A DNA stretch of 64,000 bases from Rhizobium anhuiense. Lineage in GTDB: Bacteria; Pseudomonadota; Alphaproteobacteria; Rhizobiales; Rhizobiaceae. Below the pieces are notes generated by a model. The model was not told the origin of the DNA and did not search any database. It was given only the letters and a program-made list of their open reading frames with translations. The translations under genes were made by a program, and so were the position numbers. Where the stretch lies: the NCBI RefSeq assembly GCF_003985145.1, contig NZ_ML133521.1:434001-498000 (forward strand). Reading direction: 5' to 3'. Of this stretch, positions 24,948 through 34,065 are shown piece after piece (the stretch's first letter is position 1; every line of letters starts with the position of its first letter).

Positions 24948-26048
24948 TTATGCTGGTTTCGGCATCGGCGTCGGGATTAGCTTTGCGAGTTTCCGGAGGT
25001 TTTGGGCTGCGGCTGCGAGGTGGAACTCATCTCTAGCTCCGTTCGGCCCTCGTAGTCGCAAGCGATCTAATCTGAGGATGCGTTTGAGGTGAGCAAAGAG
25101 CATCTCGACCTTTTTCCTCTCCCGCCTCGAAGTGACATAGGCTTCCGTTTTGGCGATATCGCGAGCCATGTCGCGAGCGCCCTCATGGATGGAGCGTGGT
25201 ATTTTGCGCGCCGGGGTGTTCGGGCAGCATTTGGGTTTCAGGGCGCAGGGATCGCAGTCGTGCTCGCTGACTCGGTAGCATACCATGCCATCCTCGTCGA
25301 CAAGCGGACGCTCATTTTTGTAGGTGATCTGTCGCGAGCGTAACTCCTTGCCGCCAGGGCAGGTATAGAGATCGCGTTTGTGGTCGTAGACAAAGTCGGC
25401 TTTTTCGAAAGTGCCGTCGCGCCGCTCGGACTTGTCGAAGACCGGGATATGCGGCTCTATCCCCGCTCGTGCACCAGCCAGCCCAGCATCTCGGCAGAAC
25501 CATAGGCGCTATCGGCGGCCAGCCGTTCTGGATAAAGGTCGAAGCGATCCTGGGTGCGTTCGATCATGGTGCGTGCCGCGCCGACTTCGGCCTGTTGGAT
25601 CGCCCGGCTCGCTTCGACGTCAACAATGATGGCATTGTTCATATCGATCAGATAGTTGGTGGCGTAAGCGAAGAAGGCGTGGCCCCCTTCTGCGCTCCGG
25701 TCCACTGCGCCGCCGGATCAGACCTCGATACGAACTTCGGCTTCACCTCACTGGCCGCACCCCAGATCACTATCCCGGAAGCGGCCATGCCGGTTCTTGG
25801 AGAAAGTCGAATGATCCGGCACATCGCCTTCCAGGCCGAGCCGGCAGAACCACCGATAGGCGAGGTTCAGATGCACCTCCTCACACAGCCGACGCTCGGA
25901 ACGGATGCCGAAGCAGTAGCCTACGATCAGCATGCGGATCATCAGTTCTGGATCAATCGAGGGCCGCCCGATCTCGCTATAGAAAGGCCGCAAGTGGGAC
26001 CGCAAGGCCGGACAGGTCGACGAAGCGGTCGATAGAACGCAGAAGGTG
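24948..26048 (-). pseudogene. IS1182-family transposase, frameshifted
   Basis: Reading the minus strand from 26048, the transposase N-terminus (HLLRSIDRFVDLSG) continues one frame over as LRSHLRPFYSEIGRPSIDPE and then ERRLCEEVHLNLAYRWFCRL (extra C at a GGCCTTG site). Later pieces in other frames are NNAIIVDVEASRAIQQAEVG, AADSAYGSAEMLGWLVHERG, CDPCALKPKCCPN and KKVEMLFAHLKRILRLDRLR. Order and motifs are those of IS1182/IS5-like DDE transposases with a C-terminal Cys-rich insert. Several frameshifts make it inactive. The terminal inverted repeats were not identified. Confidence 0.85.
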
Positions 26049-26165
26049 GGCGGCGCGCAACTCATCCATCTGCGCGTCATGGACCTGATCGTCCGTCGAG
26101 ACGCGGGCGTAGCCGACGAGCCGTTTCGGTAATGGCGGCTGATTTGAAGCTGGTCGTCTTGCCAT
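26049..26165 (-). pseudogene. Serine resolvase, N-terminal stub
   Basis: From the ATG at 26165 the frame reads MARRPASNQPPLPKRLVGYA followed by RVSTDDQVHDAQMDELRAA. Y-A-R-V-S is the catalytic-serine motif of Tn3-type resolvases. The rest of the catalytic domain and the DNA-binding domain are missing; the frame passes directly into the transposase N-terminus. Confidence 0.75.
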
Positions 26166-26417
26166 GGGTATTTGCGGCTGCTTTTCAGGTGCTTTGTACA
26201 AATAAGGAATGCGCGAAGAAATGACCCTTTGCGAGTATGTTTTATGATCAAAGAGGAGGCGCTTCCAGCGCGTCTTCCGGTCGACACGGAACGCGCGTCA
26301 GCGGCCTTCCACCGGCGTAATGCCGCAGAACTGTGTGATTGAATGAGCGCTATCGCATTGTTCGCGCATTGTTGCCCAGAGAGATGCTGGAGCGGGCTTC
26401 TATAGGCGATACGCCCG

Positions 26418-27584
26418 CTAGGTAAGGTCAACCAGAGCTTTGCCTATCGAGGCTAGGGGCATTGCTTCCACATCGTGCTTTAGGCGGAAAGTTTCCTGCC
26501 CAGGGTAAACGACGATGCATCGTGCTGGGTCGAGATCTTCGCATGCAAGATAGAAGCCTTTCTCGAGTTTCGGCGTCAGGCTCCGCTTGATTTCGATAGC
26601 CCAAGGTCGTTCACCCGGGGGCGTCAGAAGGAGGTCAATCTCCGCACCAGCCAATGTTCGGTAAAAATTGCTCTGAGTTCCGGGGGGGGCTGCTGCAATC
26701 AACGTCTCGATCACGAGACCTTCCCAGCTTGCCCCGGCGACTGGGTGTCCAAGCAGGTCCTCCTGAGTGGTCAGTCCCAAAAGGGTGTGGGTGATGCCGC
26801 TATCGCGAACATAGACCCGCGGTGATTTGACAAGGCGCTTGCCAACATTCGCATGCCAAGGCTCAAGGCGTCGCACGAGGAGTAGATCAACCAGGAGATC
26901 GAGATAGGAGGCGACCGTCTTGCCATCGACGCCGAGCGAACGCGCAAATTCTGCGGCATTCAGAAGTCCGGATTGATGATGTGCGAGCATTATCCAGAAG
27001 CGCCGCAATGTCTCGGCAGGAATACGAGGACCAAGCACGGGAATATCTCGTTCCAGATAGGTTCGTATGAAGTCCTGCCGCCAGCGCTGGCTTGCACGAT
27101 CATTTACCGCAAGGAAACTATCAGGGAAGCCGCCTCGCACCCATAGCTTATTCAGATCATCAACTGGTACTTCCAGGCCGTCGATCGGACCCATTTCAAG
27201 GTAGGCGATGCGACCGGCCAGCGTCTCACCCGACTGTTTCAATAGATCGATGGATGCGGACCCGAGCAGCAGGAAATGGCCAGCCTTCCTCCCATTTCGC
27301 CGGCCCCGATCGATAAGCCCACGCAAATTCTGAAAAAGATTTGGTAGCCGGTGAACCTCATCCAGGATAACGAGCTTGTCGCTATGCTGGCTGAGATATA
27401 GTTCCGGCTCGGTGAGTTTGGCGCGGTCGGCATCCGATTCCAGGTCGAGATAGATTGATGAGCGTTGTTCGGCTATGGCGAGAGCCAGCGTAGTCTTGCC
27501 GACCTGACGCGGGCCAATGAGCGCAACGGCGGGGCTCGAATCGATCAACTCAGTCAGTTTTGTAGATATTCGACGTTCAATCAT
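26418..27584 (-). CDS. AAA_14/DUF4143 ATPase
   Basis: The start was set at ATG 27584 (MIERRISTKL), giving 388 residues; the open frame extends upstream but without homology. Walker A GPRQVGKTT lies at about 24-32 and Walker B LVILDEVHR at 71-79. The C-terminal half is DUF4143, with WEGLVIETLIA and a nuclease-fold-like core (AGAEIDLLL, then WAIEIKRSLTP, an E-x-K arrangement). Proteins of this type are common and poorly characterised; many sit in mobile or defence regions. An inverted repeat covers the promoter. Confidence 0.85.
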   Translation of the reverse strand: MIERRISTKLTELIDSSPAVALIGPRQVGKTTLALAIAEQRSSIYLDLESDADRAKLTEPELYLSQHSDKLVILDEVHRLPNLFQNLRGLIDRGRRNGRKAGHFLLLGSASIDLLKQSGETLAGRIAYLEMGPIDGLEVPVDDLNKLWVRGGFPDSFLAVNDRASQRWRQDFIRTYLERDIPVLGPRIPAETLRRFWIMLAHHQSGLLNAAEFARSLGVDGKTVASYLDLLVDLLLVRRLEPWHANVGKRLVKSPRVYVRDSGITHTLLGLTTQEDLLGHPVAGASWEGLVIETLIAAAPPGTQSNFYRTLAGAEIDLLLTPPGERPWAIEIKRSLTPKLEKGFYLACEDLDPARCIVVYPGQETFRLKHDVEAMPLASIGKALVDLT

Positions 27585-27622
27585 CCTTGCATTTATGGAG
27601 TATAATTCCGTAATTGCAAGGA
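27584..27622. promoter_or_regulatory. Inverted repeat over the AAA_14 promoter and start
   Basis: TCCTTGCA (27584-27591) and TGCAAGGA (27615-27622) are perfect inverted repeats, 23 bp apart. Read on the minus strand, a TATACT box lies between them and the downstream arm touches the start codon, leaving almost no leader. This is the geometry of an autoregulatory operator. The remaining bases to 27900 hold no recognised gene. Confidence 0.45.
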
Positions 27623-27900
27623 CGATATGTTGATAGCTCGGCTGCGTCCGCTGGCGCGTCGCGCGTCGTTCACATTGCCGTGCGCCTAAAGGCTCGCCGC
27701 GTCGGTTGTTCGGAACGCCATCTTTAACCCAAGGTCGATGACTGGATTGATTTCTACCGCGGCCGTTGGCGTGGGGCCTTAACTCCAACGGTCGATGAAC
27801 GGCAGCGAAACGCAACATTCACAGCCTGTTCAGCGCGCCAATGTCATCAAGTAACCAGAAAGAGCCTTACCTCCCAACACAGGCTCTGATGGAGTAGCCG

Positions 27901-28278
27901 ATGAAAAAGCTCATTCTCTCGACACTTGCTACATTGGTCGCGACCGGCAGCATCTTCACTTCCTATGGCTCCGCGAGCGCACATGATTATCGCGAGCACC
28001 GGCACGGCGACAGGAGTGCTGCCATCGTTGGTGGGCTGGCGGCGGGGCTCATCGGCGGACTGGTTGCCGGTGCTCTCATCGAGGACAGGGACCGTCCGCG
28101 GTATGATGAAGGCGCAGATTATCGCTACAGCCGCGGCCCGCGCTATGAAGGTAATGTCGGTTATCGCGACTATGGTGACTCGGGCTACCGTTATAGCGTT
28201 GGTCCGCGTCATGAGGACAACTCCGGCTATCGCGATTTTGACGGCACAGGCTATCGTTATGACAGTGGCTGGCGTTGA
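27901..28278 (+). CDS. Small exported glycine-zipper, Tyr/Arg-rich protein
   Basis: The 125-residue protein has a Sec signal (MKKLILSTLATLVATGSIF to about SASA), a glycine-zipper segment (IVGGLAAGLIGGLVAGAL, about 43-60) and a repetitive C-terminus with Y-R-x-Y/D patterns (GYRDYGDSGYRYS and similar, three times). The glycine zipper suggests outer-membrane or envelope association. No enzyme motif. Similar small proteins are frequent in rhizobia and without known function. Confidence 0.7.
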   Translation: MKKLILSTLATLVATGSIFTSYGSASAHDYREHRHGDRSAAIVGGLAAGLIGGLVAGALIEDRDRPRYDEGADYRYSRGPRYEGNVGYRDYGDSGYRYSVGPRHEDNSGYRDFDGTGYRYDSGWR

Positions 28279-28371
28279 TGCAGACCAAGTACATTTCCAG
28301 CCTTCCATGACGGCGACCTGAATTGCCTCGTAGAACTTTTGCGCCAACGGGGCGATTTGAGGGTCAATCCG

Positions 28372-29466
28372 TCAAATGACCAGCCTTGCGGCCCGCCCGT
28401 TCTTCCGTTCTACATTGTTGTAGTAGCTTGCAGCCTGCGCCACCGATTTATGAAATGACTGCTGCATGGCTTCCTGAAGCGGGATGCCGCGGTTGGCCGC
28501 TTCGGTGAGATAACCAGATCGCAGCCCGTGGGCTGAAAATATCTCTGGATCGAGACCAGCCTTCCTGCAGCGGGCCTTGAGGATGAAATTGACGGACTGC
28601 GGTGTCAAGGCGCGGCGATCGACGTTGCCCCACTGGTCGATACGACGGAAGATTGGCCCTGCCTCAATTTTTGCCTCCTGGATCCATCGCTTCAAAGCCC
28701 CGACCGGACGGCCGATCAGGACGGCATGGGCCTTATCTTCTACATTCGTCGTCTTGGTGCGGCCGAGGTTGAGTGTGAGGCAGGGCAGGAGAGGGGAGGC
28801 GGAATTCTGCGGGTCGGCATGCACCGGCTCCTCGTCAATCAGATCCTCGATGCGAAGGCTTGCAATTTCGGAGCGTCGGCGGCCGCCGGAAGCGAAGGCG
28901 GTCAGCAGCAGGGCGCGATCGCGAACATCGACCAGACGATCGCCGGCGCAGGTGACCATGAGCTTTGCCAGGACATCGCCGGTAACCGCTTTTTTGCTCT
29001 TGCGGCGGCTTTGCCGCGGCGCGGCGCGCACAGCAAGCCGGAGCGCGGTCTTCAATGATGGCGCCGAAAACGCTCCGGTTAGTCCGCGCCAGCGTGTTAG
29101 GATCGACCACGAGGTCAGGCGCCGGCGCACCGTGTCGGGCGCATGCGGGCCGTTGACCCGTAAAAACCCTTCGGCGCGCAATCCTGTCTCGACCTCGACC
29201 GGCATGCCATGGTTCGGATCCTCGGCACGTTCAACAGGGTCCCAGAGATGATGAGCGACGAATTTCAACAGCAGGCTCTCCGGCGCCGGCCAGGGCAGGG
29301 GAGAGCCGATGGCAAGCGCGCACCAAGCCTCAAGATAGCCGAGATCGGAAGCGAGCGCCCTGAGCGTGTTGCCGCCCATGCCCTGTTGCGCCAGATGTTT
29401 TAAGGTGGCGACATCATCGTCCGTCAGCAAAGCGGCTAGCTGATCACGACGGGCAAACGGCAGCAT
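28372..29466 (-). CDS. Tyrosine recombinase (integrase)
   Basis: The 364-residue protein has an N-terminal SAM-like domain (TLKHLAQQGMGGNTLRALAS) and a C-terminal catalytic domain with active-site R in SGGRRRSEIASL, H-x-x-R in AHGLRSGYLTEA, and HKSVAQAASYY holding the last His/Lys position and the catalytic Tyr. This plasmid-type rhizobial recombinase has lost no obvious key residue. It is divergent from the DUF1612 gene. It could move the neighbouring island or resolve plasmid multimers. Confidence 0.88.
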   Translation of the reverse strand: MLPFARRDQLAALLTDDDVATLKHLAQQGMGGNTLRALASDLGYLEAWCALAIGSPLPWPAPESLLLKFVAHHLWDPVERAEDPNHGMPVEVETGLRAEGFLRVNGPHAPDTVRRRLTSWSILTRWRGLTGAFSAPSLKTALRLAVRAAPRQSRRKSKKAVTGDVLAKLMVTCAGDRLVDVRDRALLLTAFASGGRRRSEIASLRIEDLIDEEPVHADPQNSASPLLPCLTLNLGRTKTTNVEDKAHAVLIGRPVGALKRWIQEAKIEAGPIFRRIDQWGNVDRRALTPQSVNFILKARCRKAGLDPEIFSAHGLRSGYLTEAANRGIPLQEAMQQSFHKSVAQAASYYNNVERKNGRAARLVI

Positions 29467-29520
29467 GGCGGTCTCTGGCGCTGTGACTTGCCCGACTCTA
29501 GCGGTTCTGCGCCGCCAAAT

Positions 29521-29553
29521 CCATCACTATCGATACTTGATACTTATCGATGG
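29521..29553. promoter_or_regulatory. Palindrome with tandem GATACTT upstream of integrase
   Basis: CCATC (29521-29525) and GATGG (29549-29553) bracket TATCGATA (29528-29535) and TATCGAT (29545-29551). Within it, GATACTT is repeated in tandem (29532-29538, 29539-29545). It lies about 55 bp upstream of the integrase start, so it may be the integrase operator or a recombination core site. Confidence 0.4.
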
Positions 29554-29630
29554 TTAGCACCCCAACCAGCTGTCATACCATGTGGCGAACCGCAATATTC
29601 ATATAGAGTTCCTTTAGCAAATCATTTATC

Positions 29631-30779
29631 ATGATTTCAATGGCTTACGATCTCGCGAAAATCAGCATGACAGCCTTGATGGAGCCGGCTTTTCGCGCCG
29701 GCATCGAACTGGCTCGTCTCGACGAGCGGATTGCCCGCTCGCCGGTCGGCCCGGGCTGGATCGAGCGGTCCCACTTCGCCGACGCCTGCGCTTCGCTCTG
29801 GATCGACGGCGAACTCGTCCATCTCGAAGACCTCGTCCTCCACGACGCTACAAAAGATATTCGCACACCCACCCACGAACTGACCATCGCCCGCGACGTC
29901 TTACGCACCCGCCGGCGCATTTCTGGCCAGCAACCCGACTGGGCGCTCTCGGTCGACGGGGTTCGAACGTTGCGAAAGACTGCGGAAATCACCCCCGCCG
30001 ACGCGGACGAGGCGGAGACAGCCAGTACCGTTCGGCAAGCGGATGCGACAGATCCAGAAGGGGAGGGGGAAGAGGGGGAAGATGTCGACGACATCGGTAG
30101 CCTCGCCGGCGTTGACTATGCCGCCATCGATGCGGTGCTCGCGCGATCGGAAGCGGCTATCCAGCAGGCAAAACTGCCTGGCCGCGCCGGCGCCTCGGAA
30201 AGGGATTCGCTGGTTTACGATCTTGACTGGGACGAGGATGCGCGGCTGCAGGAATGGCGCGGGGTGCTGCGGCAGGCGCAAGATTTGCCGGCGGTGCTAC
30301 AGGCGATCGTCACTCTCGATGCCTGGAACGAGCTTTCCGTCCTGCAGCATGCGCCCTGGCTCGGCCGGCTATTTGCCGCTTCCATCCTGCGCCAGGCCGG
30401 TATCACGACCGGCGCCCATCTGACCGCCATCAATCTCGGCCTCAAAACCATCCCCGTCGATCGGCGCCGGCATCGCGATCGTGAGACCCGGCTGCTTGCC
30501 ATCGCCCGTGGCCTCCTTGCGGCCGCCGAGATTGGCTTGAACGAGCATGACCGGCTGGCGCTCGCTCGGCAGATGATGGAACGCAAATTGTCGGGAAGAC
30601 GAACATCTTCAAAACTGCCGGAGCTGGTCGAGCTGGTGATGGCAAAACCGCTGGTGTCGGCCGGGATGGTGGCTAAGACGCTCGAAGTGACGCCGCAGGC
30701 GGCGCGGCGGATCGTTTTGGAGCTCGGGCTTCGCGAGATGACGGGGAGGGGGAGGTTTCGGGCGTGGGGAATTCTCTAG
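29631..30779 (+). CDS. DUF1612/helix-turn-helix protein
   Basis: The 382-residue protein matches the DUF1612 plus HTH_DUF1612 family of rhizobial plasmids: N-terminal domain (FRAGIELARLDERIARSP, WIERSHFADACASLWIDGE, the LHDATKDIRTPTHEL segment), a long acidic linker (EGEGEEGEDVDDIG), then a C-terminal winged helix (LVELVMAKPLVSAGMVAKTL, VTPQAARRIVLELGLREMTG). The family resembles the Fic-like/DUF4172 arrangement; its function is unknown. ATG 29640 is an alternative start. Its last 250 bp are duplicated downstream of the next gene (33818-34065). Confidence 0.82.
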   Translation: MISMAYDLAKISMTALMEPAFRAGIELARLDERIARSPVGPGWIERSHFADACASLWIDGELVHLEDLVLHDATKDIRTPTHELTIARDVLRTRRRISGQQPDWALSVDGVRTLRKTAEITPADADEAETASTVRQADATDPEGEGEEGEDVDDIGSLAGVDYAAIDAVLARSEAAIQQAKLPGRAGASERDSLVYDLDWDEDARLQEWRGVLRQAQDLPAVLQAIVTLDAWNELSVLQHAPWLGRLFAASILRQAGITTGAHLTAINLGLKTIPVDRRRHRDRETRLLAIARGLLAAAEIGLNEHDRLALARQMMERKLSGRRTSSKLPELVELVMAKPLVSAGMVAKTLEVTPQAARRIVLELGLREMTGRGRFRAWGIL

Positions 30780-30963
30780 CTAGATCCGCAGTATTCTGCA
30801 ATCAACGCTATTCAGGCAAAACGGACGCTCGGGGGAATATCAGTGGGACGACCGCCGGCACCTGGGGAAATCGCCGGTCTGTCGAGTTCTTTGCCTCGGA
30901 TCGGGCGTCGTCGATCACTGAAACCGAACAGAACGCCGCCGCTAGGTAAATGCCCGTCTCGGT

Positions 30964-33753
30964 CTAGTTGTCTTGGCCGGCGCTGGGCACGGCAAAGATC
31001 CCCGGATGGGCAACCCGTAACTTGTCAAGAAGCTGGGGGTGCTGCTTTCCCAAACGCGCTGATATCGATTTGACGAAAATTGCTCTGGCTTTGACTTTGC
31101 TCTGGATGGTTCCTTGCGCAACGAGAAAGAGATTGCCAATAGCCTTGAATCCCTGTTTGCCCATCTTCACTCTGTCCTCGGTGTCGTCGATAAACAATAT
31201 GCCGGCGCAACGCTCGAGGATGATCGTCATATCTTCATCGACGGTGAGGCGCTTCGAGACGATCTGGTCTTCATAAAGCAGGCGCTCGACGAATTTCGTG
31301 CTGGGGCTAAAGCCAACGAATTGGCAATCGGTGAAGCTACAGTGCTCGATCATAACTGGTCGGTAGTGGGGGCCCGCGACGTCGGCGATTTCGCAGTTCT
31401 CAAACTTGCAAAAACTTAGGCGAGAAATCGTTCCGACACCAACATCGATCGACAAACTGGTCATCCTGAATTCCGAGGAGTTTACCTGGAATTCGCCCCG
31501 CACCGTCAGCGCGCCGCCTGAGATGATGCATGTCTGGAAGACTGTCTTTTGCGTTGATGCCGCCAATACGCAGTTGGACATCTGGACGTCCTCGAAATGA
31601 CAGTCCTGAAGTCTGCCGTTGAACGAGACGTTGACCCAGCTGCCGCCCTCAACGCGCCAGCCGCTAAAGTGGCTCTGGCTTATCGAGGAATTCGAAAGCG
31701 TGACCAAGTGCCAGCCACAATAGGTCCATGTCGTTGCGCGCACGACCAATCCGTCCATTGCGCGCTTCCTGACAGACAGCTCCCAGACGTGATTGTTCGA
31801 GAAATAGTCCGTGTTGATTATATCAGTTGCCCCGAGCAATATCCCGATGGCATTTCGCTTTACGAGATCGCCTTCATCTCGCTTCTTCGCTGCATTTGTC
31901 TGAGCACGCAGCACCGCGGAGACAGTGGAGAGAAGTTTGGGATTAACCGCGGCAGCCTCCCCGATGAAGGAAATGATTTCGCGCGTGAAGGGCTCAGTAA
32001 GCGACGATCTCGCCAGTCTACTTTCAGAGAGCTTGTCGACAACTGACTTTGCGACGAAAAACTCCATAAAGGACTTGTGCGTGAAGCGAAACGAAGAGGC
32101 TTGCCGAGACAGGAACGTCGTCACCTGTATATCCGCGGCGATCTGCTCTGGATTGTACTGGCTCAGATCTGCGGAGAACTCGAACGATGAGGGCGTTTTT
32201 TTCGCGACCTCAACAATCTCTGAGTGCTCAACATCCAGGGAGGCACGTTTGAACATCGTAAGAGCGATCAGCTGTGCATACTCTTGGCGCTGCTTCTCGT
32301 TGAGTAGCTTTCGGCCTTTGCTTTTCCCCCAATCTCTCTTCAAATTGAGACTCGTATAAGCATCGTAGAGCGAAAAAGCGCCGCCGATGACGTTGTGGCG
32401 ACGAATGTCGATCTGTCCCTGGAGGATCGTGTCCTTGATCATCGACAACATGATGGGCCGCTTCATAAGGTCGGTAAGGTCGTAGATTTTCTCGATCTCT
32501 GCCTTCACCTCCTTCCATCCACTGTTGCAGACCCCTTGGAAGTCCGCGTCAAATTTCGTCAAGTACTCATCAATCTGGGCGGGCCGGAAGACGTCAAGGT
32601 TTGCCACAGTGCTGGAGAGATCAAGAAGTCTCTCAAGTGTGGTGTTGTCGACATACTTATCGAACAGAAACTGGCTCGTGCGAGCAAGCGTCGTGGTCTC
32701 CGCGATGTTGAAAAGATGTGCGTCCCAGCGTCCCGGCAGACCGACATTTCGCTGGCCCTCCTTGAGATTGACCAGGCGTATGAGTTCGTTCAACTCTTCA
32801 GTGGAGACGAAGTAGGCCGGACGGCACGTCAAAATGACGGGCGAACCAGATGTGATCAATCGGTGAAGTGATAGAAAGGTCTTGGCACGATCGGTCCGGT
32901 TCGACCCTGTAATGATTTCGTCAAATCCGTCGAGAAGAAACAAGAAGCCCGCTTCCCGCGCAAGCGTCCAGAAGACGTTCGGCGGCATATTGCGCTGATA
33001 TTTCTGCCGGACAGAAGCTGTGATGAAATCATCAAGCCCTTCGTAGAACGAATAATCCTTCAGCGTGAAATAGAGCGGCCGATGTCGAGTTTTCTGCTGA
33101 AGGAAAAGGCTTGAATATTCGTATTCGAGTCGCCGTAGAAACGTGGTCTTTCCACCACCAAAGTCGCCTAGAACGGTGAGAAACCCTTCGCCGAAGTCTT
33201 CGATCCACTCGATGGTGGTATCCAGGATATTTTCTATTTGCCCATCGGTTTTACCGTAGGGGAGTCTTCCCTGCGCTGATTGCGGTAGGAACTCATCGAA
33301 TATCTGTTCGGACTCATACCCCTTCTTCAGGGCCAACAACGAATCCGCGACGTTGACCAAGTCATCCTCCAGGTCAGGGAGGCGGACCAGCTTGAAAAGC
33401 CTGTCGTTGTCTGCGGCATTCTGTGCCTGTTGCGAAAAACTGGTATTCGTCACCATCACGCAGTGCGAAATGCCGTGGCTTTTCATCAATGCGCCAAAAG
33501 TGCTGATCGTGTCGAAGACATCCTGGTTGCTGACCGATCCGCTGGTCTTGTATTTGCACTCGATGATGACACGTGTGACACCGATGCCTTCGAGATGGCG
33601 TTCGACGAGAACGTCGATTTGCTGACCACCAAGAGGAACGTTGGTCTTTACGCTGTAGCCAAGGATTGCGTAGAGGCTTGCGACGTAAGCTTCCAGCTCG
33701 GCCGGGCCAGCGATCCCGCCTTTTGATCGGTTCCGCCCCGCCGCGCCAGCCAT
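30964..33753 (-). CDS. Mrr-type nuclease / NACHT NTPase / pentapeptide-like sensor (candidate immune protein)
   Basis: A single 929-residue protein with three parts. Residues 15-100 form an Mrr-like PD-(D/E)xK fold: GGQQIDVLVE gives D47 and VIIECKYK gives E65/K67. Residues 190-500 form a NACHT-type STAND NTPase with GDFGGGKTTF (about 196-205) and FLFLLDGFDEI, the DGxDE Walker B of NACHT proteins. Residues about 660-880 are an irregular pentapeptide-like solenoid (SHFSGWRVEGGSWVNVSF, CHFEDVQMSNCVL, FCKFENCEI, EHCSFTDCQFVGF). This is the plan of NLR-like anti-phage proteins (bNACHT/Avs): sensor at the C-terminus, DNA nuclease as effector. A pentapeptide-like sensor with an Mrr effector is not one of the named types I know. 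ATG 33753 is used; GTG 33768 is possible. It stands alone, flanked by DUF1612 sequences. Confidence 0.8.
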   Translation of the reverse strand: MAGAAGRNRSKGGIAGPAELEAYVASLYAILGYSVKTNVPLGGQQIDVLVERHLEGIGVTRVIIECKYKTSGSVSNQDVFDTISTFGALMKSHGISHCVMVTNTSFSQQAQNAADNDRLFKLVRLPDLEDDLVNVADSLLALKKGYESEQIFDEFLPQSAQGRLPYGKTDGQIENILDTTIEWIEDFGEGFLTVLGDFGGGKTTFLRRLEYEYSSLFLQQKTRHRPLYFTLKDYSFYEGLDDFITASVRQKYQRNMPPNVFWTLAREAGFLFLLDGFDEIITGSNRTDRAKTFLSLHRLITSGSPVILTCRPAYFVSTEELNELIRLVNLKEGQRNVGLPGRWDAHLFNIAETTTLARTSQFLFDKYVDNTTLERLLDLSSTVANLDVFRPAQIDEYLTKFDADFQGVCNSGWKEVKAEIEKIYDLTDLMKRPIMLSMIKDTILQGQIDIRRHNVIGGAFSLYDAYTSLNLKRDWGKSKGRKLLNEKQRQEYAQLIALTMFKRASLDVEHSEIVEVAKKTPSSFEFSADLSQYNPEQIAADIQVTTFLSRQASSFRFTHKSFMEFFVAKSVVDKLSESRLARSSLTEPFTREIISFIGEAAAVNPKLLSTVSAVLRAQTNAAKKRDEGDLVKRNAIGILLGATDIINTDYFSNNHVWELSVRKRAMDGLVVRATTWTYCGWHLVTLSNSSISQSHFSGWRVEGGSWVNVSFNGRLQDCHFEDVQMSNCVLAASTQKTVFQTCIISGGALTVRGEFQVNSSEFRMTSLSIDVGVGTISRLSFCKFENCEIADVAGPHYRPVMIEHCSFTDCQFVGFSPSTKFVERLLYEDQIVSKRLTVDEDMTIILERCAGILFIDDTEDRVKMGKQGFKAIGNLFLVAQGTIQSKVKARAIFVKSISARLGKQHPQLLDKLRVAHPGIFAVPSAGQDN

Positions 33754-33817
33754 CAATATAATTCCCACTTGGACCAGAATCGTCTTTCGCTATATTCTAG
33801 GTAAAGTAGCAAGATGC

Positions 33818-34065
33818 AAGATCGGCCTGGCGGAGCACGACCGGCTGGCGCTGGCGTGACAGATGATGGAGCGCAAATTGGCGGGGAGAAGAATGTCTTC
33901 AAAACTGCCGGAGTTGGTCGAACTCGTGATGGCAAAGCCATTAATATCAGCCGGGATGGTGGCGAAGACGCTCGAGGAAACAACGCAGGCGGCGCGGCGG
34001 ATTGTTTTGGAGTTGGGCTTGAGAGAGAGGAAAGGGGGAGATACCGTGCTTGGGGGATTTTCTAA
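33818..34065 (+). pseudogene. Truncated 3' copy of a DUF1612 gene
   Basis: This stretch aligns base by base with the end of the DUF1612 gene (about 30527-30779), with shared runs such as TCTTCAAAACTGCCGGAG and CGCAGGCGGCGCGGCGGA, but many third-position differences. The frame gives EHDRLALA, then a stop, then QMMERKLAGRRMSSKLPELV and GMVAKTLEETTQAARRIVLE. The 5' three quarters of the gene is absent. It is a diverged paralogous remnant, not a recent perfect duplication. Nothing recognisable follows until 34274. Confidence 0.85.

Larger units (their letters stand above)
24948..26165 (-). mobile_element. IS1182-type element joined to a resolvase stub
   Basis: The transposase remnant and the resolvase fragment next to it are read as one composite. 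The first 39 residues come from a serine resolvase and switch in frame to the IS1182 transposase at 26048, so the element landed in, or recombined with, a resolvase gene, probably from a Tn3-like transposon. Exact borders were not determined. Confidence 0.6.

Noticed and set aside
25469..26035. 188-codon plus-strand frame
   Set aside because: Antisense to the IS1182-type transposase remnant.
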